NCBI RefSeq assembly: GCF_011682145.1
Contig: NZ_WHJH01000019.1
Span: 46,800 to 110,799 of the forward strand
Length of the DNA stretch: 64,000 bases
Source of the DNA: Massilia mucilaginosa
GTDB taxonomy: Bacteria; Pseudomonadota; Gammaproteobacteria; Burkholderiales; Burkholderiaceae_D
Direction of reading: 5' to 3'
Shown: piece after piece, positions 27,189 through 34,954 of the stretch
Numbering within the stretch: position 1 is the first letter of the stretch
Layout of the letters: every line of letters begins with the position of its first letter
Notes under the pieces: generated by a model
Told to the model about the DNA's origin: nothing
The model's database searches: none
What the model saw: the letters and a program-made list of their open reading frames with translations, nothing else
Program-made: the position numbers and the translations under genes

Positions 27189-28406
27189 TTATTCGGCCTG
27201 TGGCGCTTGCGCCAGCGCCGTCTCCTGTCCATCGTGTTTGCTGGCAAAGCGCAGCAGGCAGATGCCGATCACCACGCCCAGCGGCACATTGAACAGCGCA
27301 TAGGAAGCGAGCGAATAATTGAAATGGGCGCACACCAGGTTATAGATTTCGACCCCGCCGGCGATAGTCACGCAATACAGCAGGCTCATGGCGGATGAAG
27401 TGAGGTTCATCGATACGCCGGTGGCGGTCAGCGACAGGCGGATCAGGGCGCCGTTGAACAGGCCGAAGCCGGCCGAGAAGATGAACATGCAGACGATGAA
27501 CAGGTGCCCGTGCCGATACACCAGCCCTGCGCCGAGCATGCCGATGACGGCCAGTCCCGCGCCCTGGCGAATCAGGCGGGTGAGCGAAAAACCGTCGCCG
27601 AGTTTTTGAATCGCCATGGTGCTGATGATGAATCCGGAGAAAATCACCAGCTGGTACAGGATATACGTGCCGTACGACTTGCCCATGTGTTCCATGATGA
27701 TGAGCGGCGACAGCCCGATCCAGGCGGTCAGCGGGGTAATCGCCATGGCCGCGATCAAAATCCCCGCCATGAATTTCTTGTTGCGCACGATGGTCAGGTA
27801 GCTGGCGCGGATCGAAGCGAGGTCGGCGGGAGGTTTGAGCGCTTCCGTGCGCGGCATGAAGGTGAACAGGCCGAGCCAGGCGATGCAGCCGAGCACAAAG
27901 CCGATCCCGAAAATCGATTGCCACGGAAACATACTGATCACGGCGCTGCCGACCACCGGGCCGATCAGCGGCGCGAAGACGGTGGTATTGGACAACATGG
28001 CGGTCAGCTTGACGGCCTCGGCATCGTCGAACAGTTCGTGGATGGCGGCGTAGCCGATGAAGATGAAGCACGAGCCCATGCCCTGGAAGAAGCGGGCGGT
28101 GAGGAACTGGCCGATGCTGCTTGAAAACGGCACGAAGGCGGTCGCCACCAGATACAGCGTCACGCCCGCCAGCATGACCTTGCGCTTGCCGATGCGGTCG
28201 GCGATGGGGCCGAGAAAGATCTGCAGCATGCTGCCGCCGAGGATGAACAGGCTCAGCGACAGTCCGATATGCCGGTTCGACGCCTGGAACTCGCGCACGA
28301 CCTGCGGCATGGCCGGCATGATCATATCGTTCGACAAGTAAACGGTGAGTTCGTAGAGGATGAAAAACAGGGAAAAGTAGAGCAGATGCTGGCGTTTCTC
28401 GAACAT
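27189..28406 (-). CDS. MdfA-like multidrug MFS transporter
   Basis: A 405-residue 12-TM major facilitator drug/H+ antiporter. Helix 1 contains YLSNDMIMPAMPQV, matching the membrane-embedded acidic position of MdfA. Loop 2-3 has GPIADRIGKRKVML (motif A), and helix 5 has APLIGPVVGSA (antiporter motif C). The start at 28406 follows CAGGTGG; an upstream start adds 16 residues. It is the first gene of the operon with the GT, GNAT, PhyH and NagZ-like genes, so export of the product or self-protection is a reasonable inference. Confidence 0.87.
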   Translation of the reverse strand: MFEKRQHLLYFSLFFILYELTVYLSNDMIMPAMPQVVREFQASNRHIGLSLSLFILGGSMLQIFLGPIADRIGKRKVMLAGVTLYLVATAFVPFSSSIGQFLTARFFQGMGSCFIFIGYAAIHELFDDAEAVKLTAMLSNTTVFAPLIGPVVGSAVISMFPWQSIFGIGFVLGCIAWLGLFTFMPRTEALKPPADLASIRASYLTIVRNKKFMAGILIAAMAITPLTAWIGLSPLIIMEHMGKSYGTYILYQLVIFSGFIISTMAIQKLGDGFSLTRLIRQGAGLAVIGMLGAGLVYRHGHLFIVCMFIFSAGFGLFNGALIRLSLTATGVSMNLTSSAMSLLYCVTIAGGVEIYNLVCAHFNYSLASYALFNVPLGVVIGICLLRFASKHDGQETALAQAPQAE

Positions 28407-28462
28407 ATTTTCCACCTGAAAAATTTTTCCGACAATCCTACGGCTGAGCTCCAAAACCTTAC

Positions 28463-28657
28463 AACCGGGGTCAGAGCTCTAATGAGCAACAAACGTGTTT
28501 TTGATCGCCTCAGCTTGGTCGTCCATGGCGGTTCCAGGAATACCTTCCCGTTAAATCGGAAACGACAGCGCTTGCATGCGTATCGCACCGGGTGTTGATG
28601 CTGGTTCTGAAACTTGCAAAATTAAAAATATTTCGATTTAGAGCTCTGACCCCGGTT
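28463..28657. repeat. 195-bp element bounded by perfect 20-bp inverted repeats (family B)
   Basis: AACCGGGGTCAGAGCTCTAA (28463-28482) and its exact reverse complement (28638-28657) flank about 155 bases of lower-GC sequence. The interior has no convincing gene. The head CCGGGGTCAG is shared with one family A copy (40628-40652), and GGGGTCAG is typical of REP sequences mobilised by RAYT-type transposases. It lies in the 443-base gap between the exporter start and the S46 peptidase stop; the rest of that gap holds only a terminator. Confidence 0.75.
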
Positions 28658-28779
28658 TGGGAATGTGGTCTTAGATTGGAATGTATAGTAACTCGACTGG
28701 TCGTAGATTGGTATTAAAAAATTGTAGAATTTTGTCATCGCTTGGCGCATTCACCGGCGCCGTCAGGGAGCGCCGGACG

Positions 28780-28815
28780 AAAAAAATGCCCGCGTCCCGG
28801 AAGGAGGCAGGCATT
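28780..28815 (-). terminator. Intrinsic terminator of the S46 peptidase gene
   Basis: On the minus strand a 9-bp stem (AATGCCTGC/GCGGGCATT, one G-U pair) is followed by about six T residues, 35 bases after the stop codon. Confidence 0.7.
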
Positions 28816-28849
28816 CGGATGGAAACCGGCGGGCAGGCCCCGCGCCGGC

Positions 28850-31012
28850 TTATTCCACGTTCATTTCTTTGAGCAGATTGTCGGCTTTGTCGACATGCTT
28901 CATGTTCCACAGCATGTAGCGCACGTCAACCTGGATGTCGCGCGTGTTGGCTTTGTTGAAGTCCCAGTCGGAGATGATCGAGTCCAGGGTGCCGTCGAAC
29001 GCCAGGCCGATGAACTCGGCCTTGCTGTTCAGCGCTGCCGAACCGGAGTTGCCGCCGGTGATGTCCAGGGTCGCCAGGTAGTTCACCGGCACGCTCTTGA
29101 GCTTCGGATCGACATACTTGCCGAAATCCTTGGCCTTGATCGCCGCCAGTTGCGCCGCCGGGGCGTTGAACTCGCCTTCGCCGGTCGCCTTCGCTACCAC
29201 GCCCTTGACGGTCGTGAAGGCGGACCACGAGCCGGTGCCGTCGGCGCCATGATCGCGGCCGGCGATCTTGCCGAAGGTCACGCGCAGGGTGCTGTTGGCG
29301 TCAGGATAGACTGGCTGGCCCTTGCTGGTCATGTAGGCGATCTTGGCCTTCATGTAGTTGGCGTAGGCTTGCTGGATCTTGCCTGCCAGCTCTTCTTCCT
29401 CGGCTTCGCTCTTCATGCCGGCGTCGTACATGGCCACGGCAGCCTTGATGAAGCTGTCGTTGCTGGCCTTGAAGTCGGCCGGGGTCTTGCCGATCCAGGC
29501 CGCGCGCTCAGCCGCTGTGCCGAGCTTGGAACCGGCGTACATGGTGTCGAGCACGCCTTTGAGCTGGGCTTCGCTCATGCCGTCATTGATGCTGACAGCG
29601 GCGTCGAAATTGGCGTTGCGCTCGGCCTTCGGCTGGGCGGCGTATTTCTTCAGGCTGTTCAGGACCAGCGCCTTGTCGACTTTTTCGTCGTAGGTGCGCT
29701 CGATCGCGGCCACGGCCGCCTTGAGTGCCGGCAGGTCGCGTTCCTGGTAGCCCGATTTGCGCTCGGCGTTCGGCTTGGTGGTCTCATGAGCGAGGCGGTA
29801 CAGGCGGCGTGCCGTGGTCAGCAGGCGCGGCGCGGACGAGTACAGGTAGAAGTCGCGCTTGGTTTCGGCATCGCGCTGGGCAATCAGTTTCTCGACCTGT
29901 TCGATGTCGGCCGCGTATTCTTTCTGGCGCGCCGGATTGGCGTTGACCCAGGCTTTCATGTCCGCGTGTTCGCGCGTCTTGCGTGCCAGGAAGTCGCTGC
30001 CTTCGTAGCTGGTCAGCATGCCCTTGCGGTTCTTGTAGTAGTTGTTGACGTTGGCGACCTGGCCCGCATATTTCAACTTGGCATCTTCGTTGGTCTTGGT
30101 TTCTTGCCCGATGATGGCCAGGGTATCAGCCGATGCTTTTACGAAAGCCGGATAGTTCCAGTCGAAGGTGAACGCCACTTCCGACGGCAGGCGGTGACGG
30201 TTGGTGCGGCCCGGATAGCCGAGCGCCATGATGAAGTCGCCTTCCTTCACGCCTTCCTTGGCGATCTTCAGGTGCGTTTTCGGCAGGTAGGGCACGTTGT
30301 CCTTGGAGTAGGCGGCAGACTTGCCGTCCTTGCTCACGTAGGCACGGTAAAAGCCGTAGTCGCCGGTGTGGCGCGGCCACATCCAGTTGTCGGTGTCGCC
30401 GCCGAATTTGCCCACGCCGGCCGGTGGCGCGTGCACCAGGCGCACGTCGCGAATGTCCAGCTGCTTGATCAGGTAAAACTCGAGTCCGCCGTAGTAGCTG
30501 GACACGGTGCAACGGTGGCCGGCGTCTTTTTCGCACTCGGCAACCATCGACTTCATGTTCTTTTCCATCGCGTCGACGCGCGCCTTGCCGGCCAGCTTGG
30601 CAACGTCGGGGCTGATGATCTTGTCGCTGACGTTGGAGACGTCCTTGGTGACGAAGATGTGGCTGCCCGGCGCGGCCGGCAGTTCTTCAGCGTGGGTTTT
30701 GGCCAGGAAGCCGTTGGCCAGCAAGTCGCGCTCGGGCGTCGAGTTGACCGCCACGCTGTTGTACACGCAGTGGTGATTGGTCGCTACCAGGCCCTGCGGC
30801 GAGACGAACGATGCGGAACAGCCTCCCAGGCTGACGATCGCATTCATCGGGAATTCGGTGAGCTTGGTCAGGCTGGCCGGATCGAGCTTGAGGCCGGCGG
30901 CTTTGAGTTGCTTGGCTACTTGTGGCAGCTGCTGCGGCATCCACATGCCTTCGTCGGCTTGTGCAACGGTGCTGAGGATGGCTAGCGTTAGGAAGGTCTT
31001 TTTCATTCGCAT
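28850..31012 (-). CDS. S46-family dipeptidyl peptidase (DPP7-like)
   Basis: A 720-residue exported serine peptidase that removes dipeptides from peptide N-termini in the periplasm. The signal peptide is short (FLTLAILSTVAQA). Catalytic residues are visible: His in ATNHHC (about 80), Asp in FGGDTDNWMWPRHTGDYGF (about 225), and Ser in DITGGNSGSAAL (656). The residue 18 positions after the Ser is Gly (AFDGTLD). In characterised members this position is Gly in DPP7 (hydrophobic P1) and Arg in DPP11 (acidic P1), so DPP7-type specificity is expected. Single-gene unit with its own terminator; a second in-frame ATG two codons later is possible. Confidence 0.92.
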   Translation of the reverse strand: MRMKKTFLTLAILSTVAQADEGMWMPQQLPQVAKQLKAAGLKLDPASLTKLTEFPMNAIVSLGGCSASFVSPQGLVATNHHCVYNSVAVNSTPERDLLANGFLAKTHAEELPAAPGSHIFVTKDVSNVSDKIISPDVAKLAGKARVDAMEKNMKSMVAECEKDAGHRCTVSSYYGGLEFYLIKQLDIRDVRLVHAPPAGVGKFGGDTDNWMWPRHTGDYGFYRAYVSKDGKSAAYSKDNVPYLPKTHLKIAKEGVKEGDFIMALGYPGRTNRHRLPSEVAFTFDWNYPAFVKASADTLAIIGQETKTNEDAKLKYAGQVANVNNYYKNRKGMLTSYEGSDFLARKTREHADMKAWVNANPARQKEYAADIEQVEKLIAQRDAETKRDFYLYSSAPRLLTTARRLYRLAHETTKPNAERKSGYQERDLPALKAAVAAIERTYDEKVDKALVLNSLKKYAAQPKAERNANFDAAVSINDGMSEAQLKGVLDTMYAGSKLGTAAERAAWIGKTPADFKASNDSFIKAAVAMYDAGMKSEAEEEELAGKIQQAYANYMKAKIAYMTSKGQPVYPDANSTLRVTFGKIAGRDHGADGTGSWSAFTTVKGVVAKATGEGEFNAPAAQLAAIKAKDFGKYVDPKLKSVPVNYLATLDITGGNSGSAALNSKAEFIGLAFDGTLDSIISDWDFNKANTRDIQVDVRYMLWNMKHVDKADNLLKEMNVE

Positions 31013-31173
31013 TTCGTCTCTTTTTGGTCAATCGGAACAGGCTTGGCTCGCTGAGCGCCCTAGAGTATCCTTATCGCTCAAATAATAGTCAATCAAATTT
31101 TGAGCGGAAAAATAGGATTGCCTGTTGATCAGTGGGTGCTGAGGACTCTGGCTGAAACCTTGAGTTGATGTCT

Positions 31174-31209
31174 CTGCTGGCCGATTGTCCTTGGACGATC
31201 GGCCAGCAG
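31174..31209. repeat. 36-base near-perfect palindrome
   Basis: Two 18-base halves, beginning CTGCTGGCCGAT and ending ATCGGCCAGCAG, pair at 16 of 18 positions. It lies in the 303-base gap between the S46 peptidase start (31012) and the small Cys-rich gene (stop at 31316), where nothing else is visible. No T tract follows in either direction, so it may be a transcript-stabilising hairpin or a dispersed palindrome rather than a standard terminator. Confidence 0.5.
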
Positions 31210-31315
31210 CTGATGAGTACGCTTGATGCGATACGCGCATGCGGCGGGCATGTGCCGCAAGCCGGTTCAGCTGTTAACGGCGATAAATGCGTTCCCGACG
31301 CCTATGTTTTTGGCA

Positions 31316-31612
31316 TCAACACGTGACATAGGTATAGCCGCCTTGTATTTCACCGCACAGATCCCCGCAATCGGGAGTTCCCAGCGTTGAATAGCACCCG
31401 CACGGATTACCCCCTGTGCCGATATACAGCGAGTGAGTTTCCCCGGCGCGCAGGACAAAATTGGTGATGCCGCCGTATGGCCACACGATTCGTATGTAAA
31501 CGGTGACGTTGCAGGTATTCTGAAAATTGGCATAACTCGTTTCATCGAAAGCGCGAATTTTGATGCCGCTCGGATCTGTTACTTCATGTAGCCTGTTTTT
31601 TTGAGTTGCCAT
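31316..31612 (-). CDS. Small Cys-rich protein of unknown function
   Basis: A 98-residue protein with no recognised family. GAGGGGATTATC before the ATG is a strong ribosome-binding site. No signal peptide is seen. The C-terminal third is rich in Cys and Gly (GGNPCGCYSTLGTPDCGDLC) and the last residue is Cys, suggesting metal binding or disulfides. The centre is beta-like (NVTVYIRIVWPYGGITNFVL). Base composition is visibly less GC-rich than its neighbours. It is divergent from the small peptide gene and LuxR regulator that follow. Confidence 0.6.
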   Translation of the reverse strand: MATQKNRLHEVTDPSGIKIRAFDETSYANFQNTCNVTVYIRIVWPYGGITNFVLRAGETHSLYIGTGGNPCGCYSTLGTPDCGDLCGEIQGGYTYVTC

Positions 31613-31804
31613 GATAATCCCCTCGTAGTAGGAATGAATGAAAGTACATCAAGGAATATCCGGCAGCGCCACGCTGCTTGCAGTGCAAAAGGTATTTCAT
31701 TGCATCGGGTAGGTGATGGCTTGTCACCCTGTGGCAAATTGCCGGGCCGGATGCGGATGCTTTTCCCTTAAGGCGTTGCCGACTAATCGCCACTCTGTCG
31801 ATGT

Positions 31805-31824
31805 GGCGGAAATAAGTTTCCGCC
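31805..31824. promoter_or_regulatory. Perfect hairpin in the leader of the small peptide gene
   Basis: GGCGGAAATAAGTTTCCGCC has an 8-bp perfect stem and TAAG loop, ending 18 bases before the start at 31843. It could be an operator for the downstream LuxR protein or a leader hairpin. Confidence 0.4.
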
Positions 31825-31842
31825 ATAACGCAAGGGAAAGGA

Positions 31843-32040
31843 ATGATGCAAATGCATCAGGTGCTGTTGTCAGCGATTCATGAAATTTCATGGATCATCA
31901 ACATGCGCCGTCATGTGCTTATTCTAATGAGAAGGGGAATTGTGTTGGCGTGCATGTCATTTTCCTGGGCTGGAATTGCCTTTGGCTATTGCCCGCCCAA
32001 AATGAACGCATGTCGTGATGATCAATCCATCATCGGATGA
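31843..32040 (+). CDS. Small secreted or membrane peptide upstream of a LuxR regulator
   Basis: A 65-residue frame with GGGAAAGGA immediately before ATGATG and a stop overlapping the regulator start by four bases (ATGA). A basic stretch (MRRHVLILMRRGIV) and a hydrophobic segment (LACMSFSWAGIAFGYC) suggest a membrane anchor or signal sequence, with a short polar tail (PPKMNACRDDQSIIG). No family is recognised. Possibly a leader peptide that couples translation of the regulator. Confidence 0.45.
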   Translation: MMQMHQVLLSAIHEISWIINMRRHVLILMRRGIVLACMSFSWAGIAFGYCPPKMNACRDDQSIIG

Positions 32041-33005
32041 TGGCCATGAAATACGCTGACTATTTATTGGATCTTTATCGTGGCGCTCATGATCGGAGCG
32101 TGCGGGAGTTTCCGCATTACGTTTTCTGCCGTACAAAGTCGGTGCTCGCATTCGATTCCGCACGACTGATCGCTGTGGAGGTGATAGATGGGAGCGCTAC
32201 GGTGCATTGTGCAATTACTCATCAGGAACCGGATACGGTGCAGCTCGATTGGGAGAAGATCAGCCGTCTCGACACGGTGTTAGAAGAAGTCACCGCCCAT
32301 CCGAACAAGGCGTACCGATACAACACAAAAAATCTGTTCTCCGCAAAGGAAAAATCTGTTGTGCGTGATTACGCCACCCGCTATCACCATCAAAATGGAC
32401 TGGTGCTGGCCGCGCGCAATCCAAGAACCGGGTATTGGGATAGCCTTTCTTTGTACCGCGCGATGGAAGAGGACAGGTTTAGCGCACGCGAAGAATTTTT
32501 GATCGAAGCGTTCACCCCGCATCTGCGTCAAGCCATTTTATTGAATCAGGCCTGCGGCGGCGACCACATGGCCAAGGGCGATGCCATTGCCATCATCACT
32601 GCGGCGGGCGATATACAGTTTTCGACGCCGCGCTTTGTGGAATTGATCCAGCTGGATTTTCCGGGATGGCATGGGCATCGATTGCCTTCCTTGATCATGG
32701 ACGGCTTGCGCAGAGTCGGCGTGGTGTCGTTCGCGGGGAAAAAAGTAAGAGTTCTCGTAAGATGTCATGCATCTCTGCTGTTTGTGTACGCAGTGAGCGA
32801 TAGTCCGGTCCTGTCCTTGACGCATCGCGAGCTGGCGGTGGCACGGCTCTTTAGCCGAGGTTATTCGCACAAGGAAGTGGCGCAACATCTTCACATCGCG
32901 CCGGCAACAGTCCGTAATTTTCTACAAAAAATATATGTAAAACTGAACGTCCGCGATAAGGCGGAACTGGCAACTTTTTTCACGCAGGAAAATTTGTCGA
33001 AATAA
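32037..33005 (+). CDS. LuxR-type transcriptional regulator
   Basis: A 322-residue protein whose C-terminus is a clear LuxR/GerE helix-turn-helix: LTHRELAVARLFSRGYSHKE then VAQHLHIAPATVRNFLQKIY (about 258-300). The N-terminal 240 residues match no family I can name; there is no receiver-domain Asp signature or acyl-homoserine-lactone motif. The start may be 32037 or the ATG at 32046. Composition is less GC-rich than the flanking cardiolipin synthase gene. It probably controls the adjacent small genes, but that is inference. Confidence 0.8.
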   Translation: MMAMKYADYLLDLYRGAHDRSVREFPHYVFCRTKSVLAFDSARLIAVEVIDGSATVHCAITHQEPDTVQLDWEKISRLDTVLEEVTAHPNKAYRYNTKNLFSAKEKSVVRDYATRYHHQNGLVLAARNPRTGYWDSLSLYRAMEEDRFSAREEFLIEAFTPHLRQAILLNQACGGDHMAKGDAIAIITAAGDIQFSTPRFVELIQLDFPGWHGHRLPSLIMDGLRRVGVVSFAGKKVRVLVRCHASLLFVYAVSDSPVLSLTHRELAVARLFSRGYSHKEVAQHLHIAPATVRNFLQKIYVKLNVRDKAELATFFTQENLSK

Positions 33006-33023
33006 GCCTGGGCGGCCACTGTC

Positions 33024-34301
33024 CTACAACTGGGCGCCGATCAGCGAGACCACTTCGCCGGCCACTTTCTCGGTCCACGGGCGCTGCTGCCAGGCCTGCA
33101 GGCTGATTGGCCGCGCGCGCTTCCAGTCGTCGTTGAAGATGTTCACTTGCTGGGTGGCGAATTCGCGGTCGATGATGTTCAGGTTGGCTTCGTCGTTCAG
33201 GCTGAACGAACGGTTGTCGAAGTTGGTCGAGCCGACCGAGACCATCAGCGAATCGACCACCAGCGCTTTGACGTGGAACATGGTCGGCTGGTACTCGGCG
33301 ATGTCGATGCCGGCCGCGAGCAGCGCGCCCCAGCGCTCGCGCGAGGCGATGCGCACCACGTCCGAATCGATGTCCTTGCCGGGCGTGATGATCTTGACCT
33401 TGACGCCGCGCTTGGCGGCCGCGACCAGCGCGTTGATGGTCAGTTGGTCCGGCACGAAATACGAACTCGACAGATGGATGGTGTCGCGCGCGGAGGTGAT
33501 CGCCATCAGGTACATCAGCAGCATGCTTTCGCTGCCGCCGCTGGGCGAGCTGCTGAACATCTGGGCCGCGTGGCCGCCCACGGTTTTGAGCGGGGGAAAG
33601 TAATGCGGACCGTCGAGGACGGCGCCGGTGGCCTTGGTCCAGTTGTCGGCGAACACGGCCTGCATCTGCCCGACCACCGGGCCGGCGACGCGGAAGTGGG
33701 TGTCGCGCCAGTGTTCCTTGTCCTGGCCGCTACCGCGCCACTGGTCGGCAATGCCGACCCCGCCGGTAAAGCCGACCTGGCCGTCCACCACCAGCACCTT
33801 GCGGTGGGTGCGGTTGTTCAGGCGCGTGAATTTCCACCAGACCGGCTTGTGGTAGCGCTGCACTTCGATGCCGGACTGCTTCATCCGGTCAAGGGCGCCG
33901 AGGTCCATTTTCATGCTGCCGATAAAGTCGAGCATGACGTGCACCTTGACCCCGGCGCGGGCGCGCTCGATCAGCGCGTCGGTGAATTCCTGGCCGATCG
34001 ATTCGGACCAGTAGATATAGGTTTCCAGGGTGATCGTGTGTTTCGCCTCGCGAATCGCCTTGAGCATGGAAGGAAAGATCTGGTCGCCGTTGAGCAGGAC
34101 CTCGACCTGGTTGCCTTCGAGAATGGGCGGACCCAGCAGCACGCCCATGGAACGGCGGAATTGCGGGTCGTCGGTGTCGTACAGGCGATGCAATTGCCGC
34201 TCGATTTTCTTCTCGCTCGGCATAAAATTGAAAACCAAAAACACTCCCAGCAAGGTAAGCGCACAGCTGATCAATGCTACATAGAGGGGTTTCTTGGTCA
34301 T
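33024..34301 (-). CDS. Cardiolipin synthase / phospholipase D-family protein
   Basis: A 425-residue membrane-anchored enzyme with one N-terminal TM helix (LYVALISCALTLLGVFLVF). Its two HKD motifs are THRKVLVVDGQVGFTGG (about 165) and FHVKALVVDSLMVSVGSTN (about 345), the catalytic pair that joins phosphatidyl groups into cardiolipin. Length is slightly below ClsA (about 480), and there is one rather than two TM segments, as in ClsB/ClsC-like members. Downstream of the GlsB-like gene but separated by that gene's terminator. Confidence 0.87.
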   Translation of the reverse strand: MTKKPLYVALISCALTLLGVFLVFNFMPSEKKIERQLHRLYDTDDPQFRRSMGVLLGPPILEGNQVEVLLNGDQIFPSMLKAIREAKHTITLETYIYWSESIGQEFTDALIERARAGVKVHVMLDFIGSMKMDLGALDRMKQSGIEVQRYHKPVWWKFTRLNNRTHRKVLVVDGQVGFTGGVGIADQWRGSGQDKEHWRDTHFRVAGPVVGQMQAVFADNWTKATGAVLDGPHYFPPLKTVGGHAAQMFSSSPSGGSESMLLMYLMAITSARDTIHLSSSYFVPDQLTINALVAAAKRGVKVKIITPGKDIDSDVVRIASRERWGALLAAGIDIAEYQPTMFHVKALVVDSLMVSVGSTNFDNRSFSLNDEANLNIIDREFATQQVNIFNDDWKRARPISLQAWQQRPWTEKVAGEVVSLIGAQL

Positions 34302-34315
34302 CGGGAATTCCAGGC

Positions 34316-34343
34316 AAAAAAAACCAACGCACGTGTGCGTTGG
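34316..34343 (-). terminator. Intrinsic terminator of the GlsB-like gene
   Basis: CCAACGCAC-AC-GTGCGTTGG on the minus strand, a 9-bp perfect stem followed by eight T residues, 18 bases after the stop. It lies just before the start of the cardiolipin synthase gene. Confidence 0.9.
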
Positions 34344-34361
34344 TCATGGGGCGAACCGCAT

Positions 34362-34631
34362 TTAGCGTACTTTACCGCGACGCAGCAGGTTGACGATGGC
34401 CAGCAGGATCACAGCGCCGAGGAAGGAGACGAGCAGGCCGGACATGCTGAAGTCGTCGGTATTGATGGTGCCGGTGCCGAAAAGCGGACCGAGCAGCCAG
34501 CCGCCCAGCACGGCGCCGATGATACCGACCACCACGTTCAAGATCATGCCTTGTTGGGCATCCGTTTTCATGACCATGCTTGCCAGCCAACCCAAGATAC
34601 CGCCGACGATGATCCAGATGATGAATGTCAT
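34362..34631 (-). CDS. GlsB/YeaQ/YmgE family stress-response membrane protein
   Basis: An 89-residue inner-membrane protein with three hydrophobic segments and the family pattern IIWIIVGGILGWLASMVM, GIIGAVLGGWLLGPLF. Often labelled transglycosylase-associated, though no such activity is established. Homologs respond to acid or osmotic stress. Own terminator; its start is followed by GC-rich leader sequence. Confidence 0.88.
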   Translation of the reverse strand: MTFIIWIIVGGILGWLASMVMKTDAQQGMILNVVVGIIGAVLGGWLLGPLFGTGTINTDDFSMSGLLVSFLGAVILLAIVNLLRRGKVR

Positions 34632-34954
34632 GTTGATTCCTCCAGTTGGTTAAGTGATGTACGCGGCCGCGTGCAATCGCCGGGCCATGGAAAAAGAATA
34701 ATTCGCTCGCCTTGCACGGTCGGTGCGGCAACGAACGTAATGGACGATTCAACATCTTTTTCACGGCGGCCTCATGGAAATTCCCACGCGCAATAATGCG
34801 CCGGCCCGCGCTGGGCATGCCATTTGGAAACACCGTGATTGAGTGCGGCAACGTACGGAAGCCTTGTTCAAGCGGGCTTATCGTTTCGTCACTGGCATTG
34901 ATTTCCAGGTTTGCATGCGAGCCCCGCACATCCATAATTCGAAAGGAAATTGAA
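34632..34954. other. 323-base intergenic region with a 120-base-spaced direct repeat
   Basis: The divergent promoter region of the GlsB-like gene and the glycine-zipper gene. GTGCGGCAACGAACGTAA (34723-34740) and GTGCGGCAACGTACGGAA (34843-34860) match at 16 of 18 positions exactly 120 bases apart. No gene is visible; the second copy lies about 95 bases before the 34955 start. Possibly paired regulator sites. Confidence 0.35.

Noticed and set aside
28490..28598. Remnant transposase inside the family B element
   Set aside because: The short frame there (starting MSNKRVFDRLSLVVHGG) shows no RAYT or IS signature and has no ribosome-binding site of note.
28742..30985. A 747-codon plus-strand frame opposite the S46 peptidase
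   Set aside because: Antisense shadow of a gene with full catalytic triad and signal peptide.
31267..31545. A 92-codon minus-strand frame overlapping the Cys-rich gene
   Set aside because: The competing frame at 31316-31612 has a strong ribosome-binding site and a regular Cys/Gly pattern; this one has neither.
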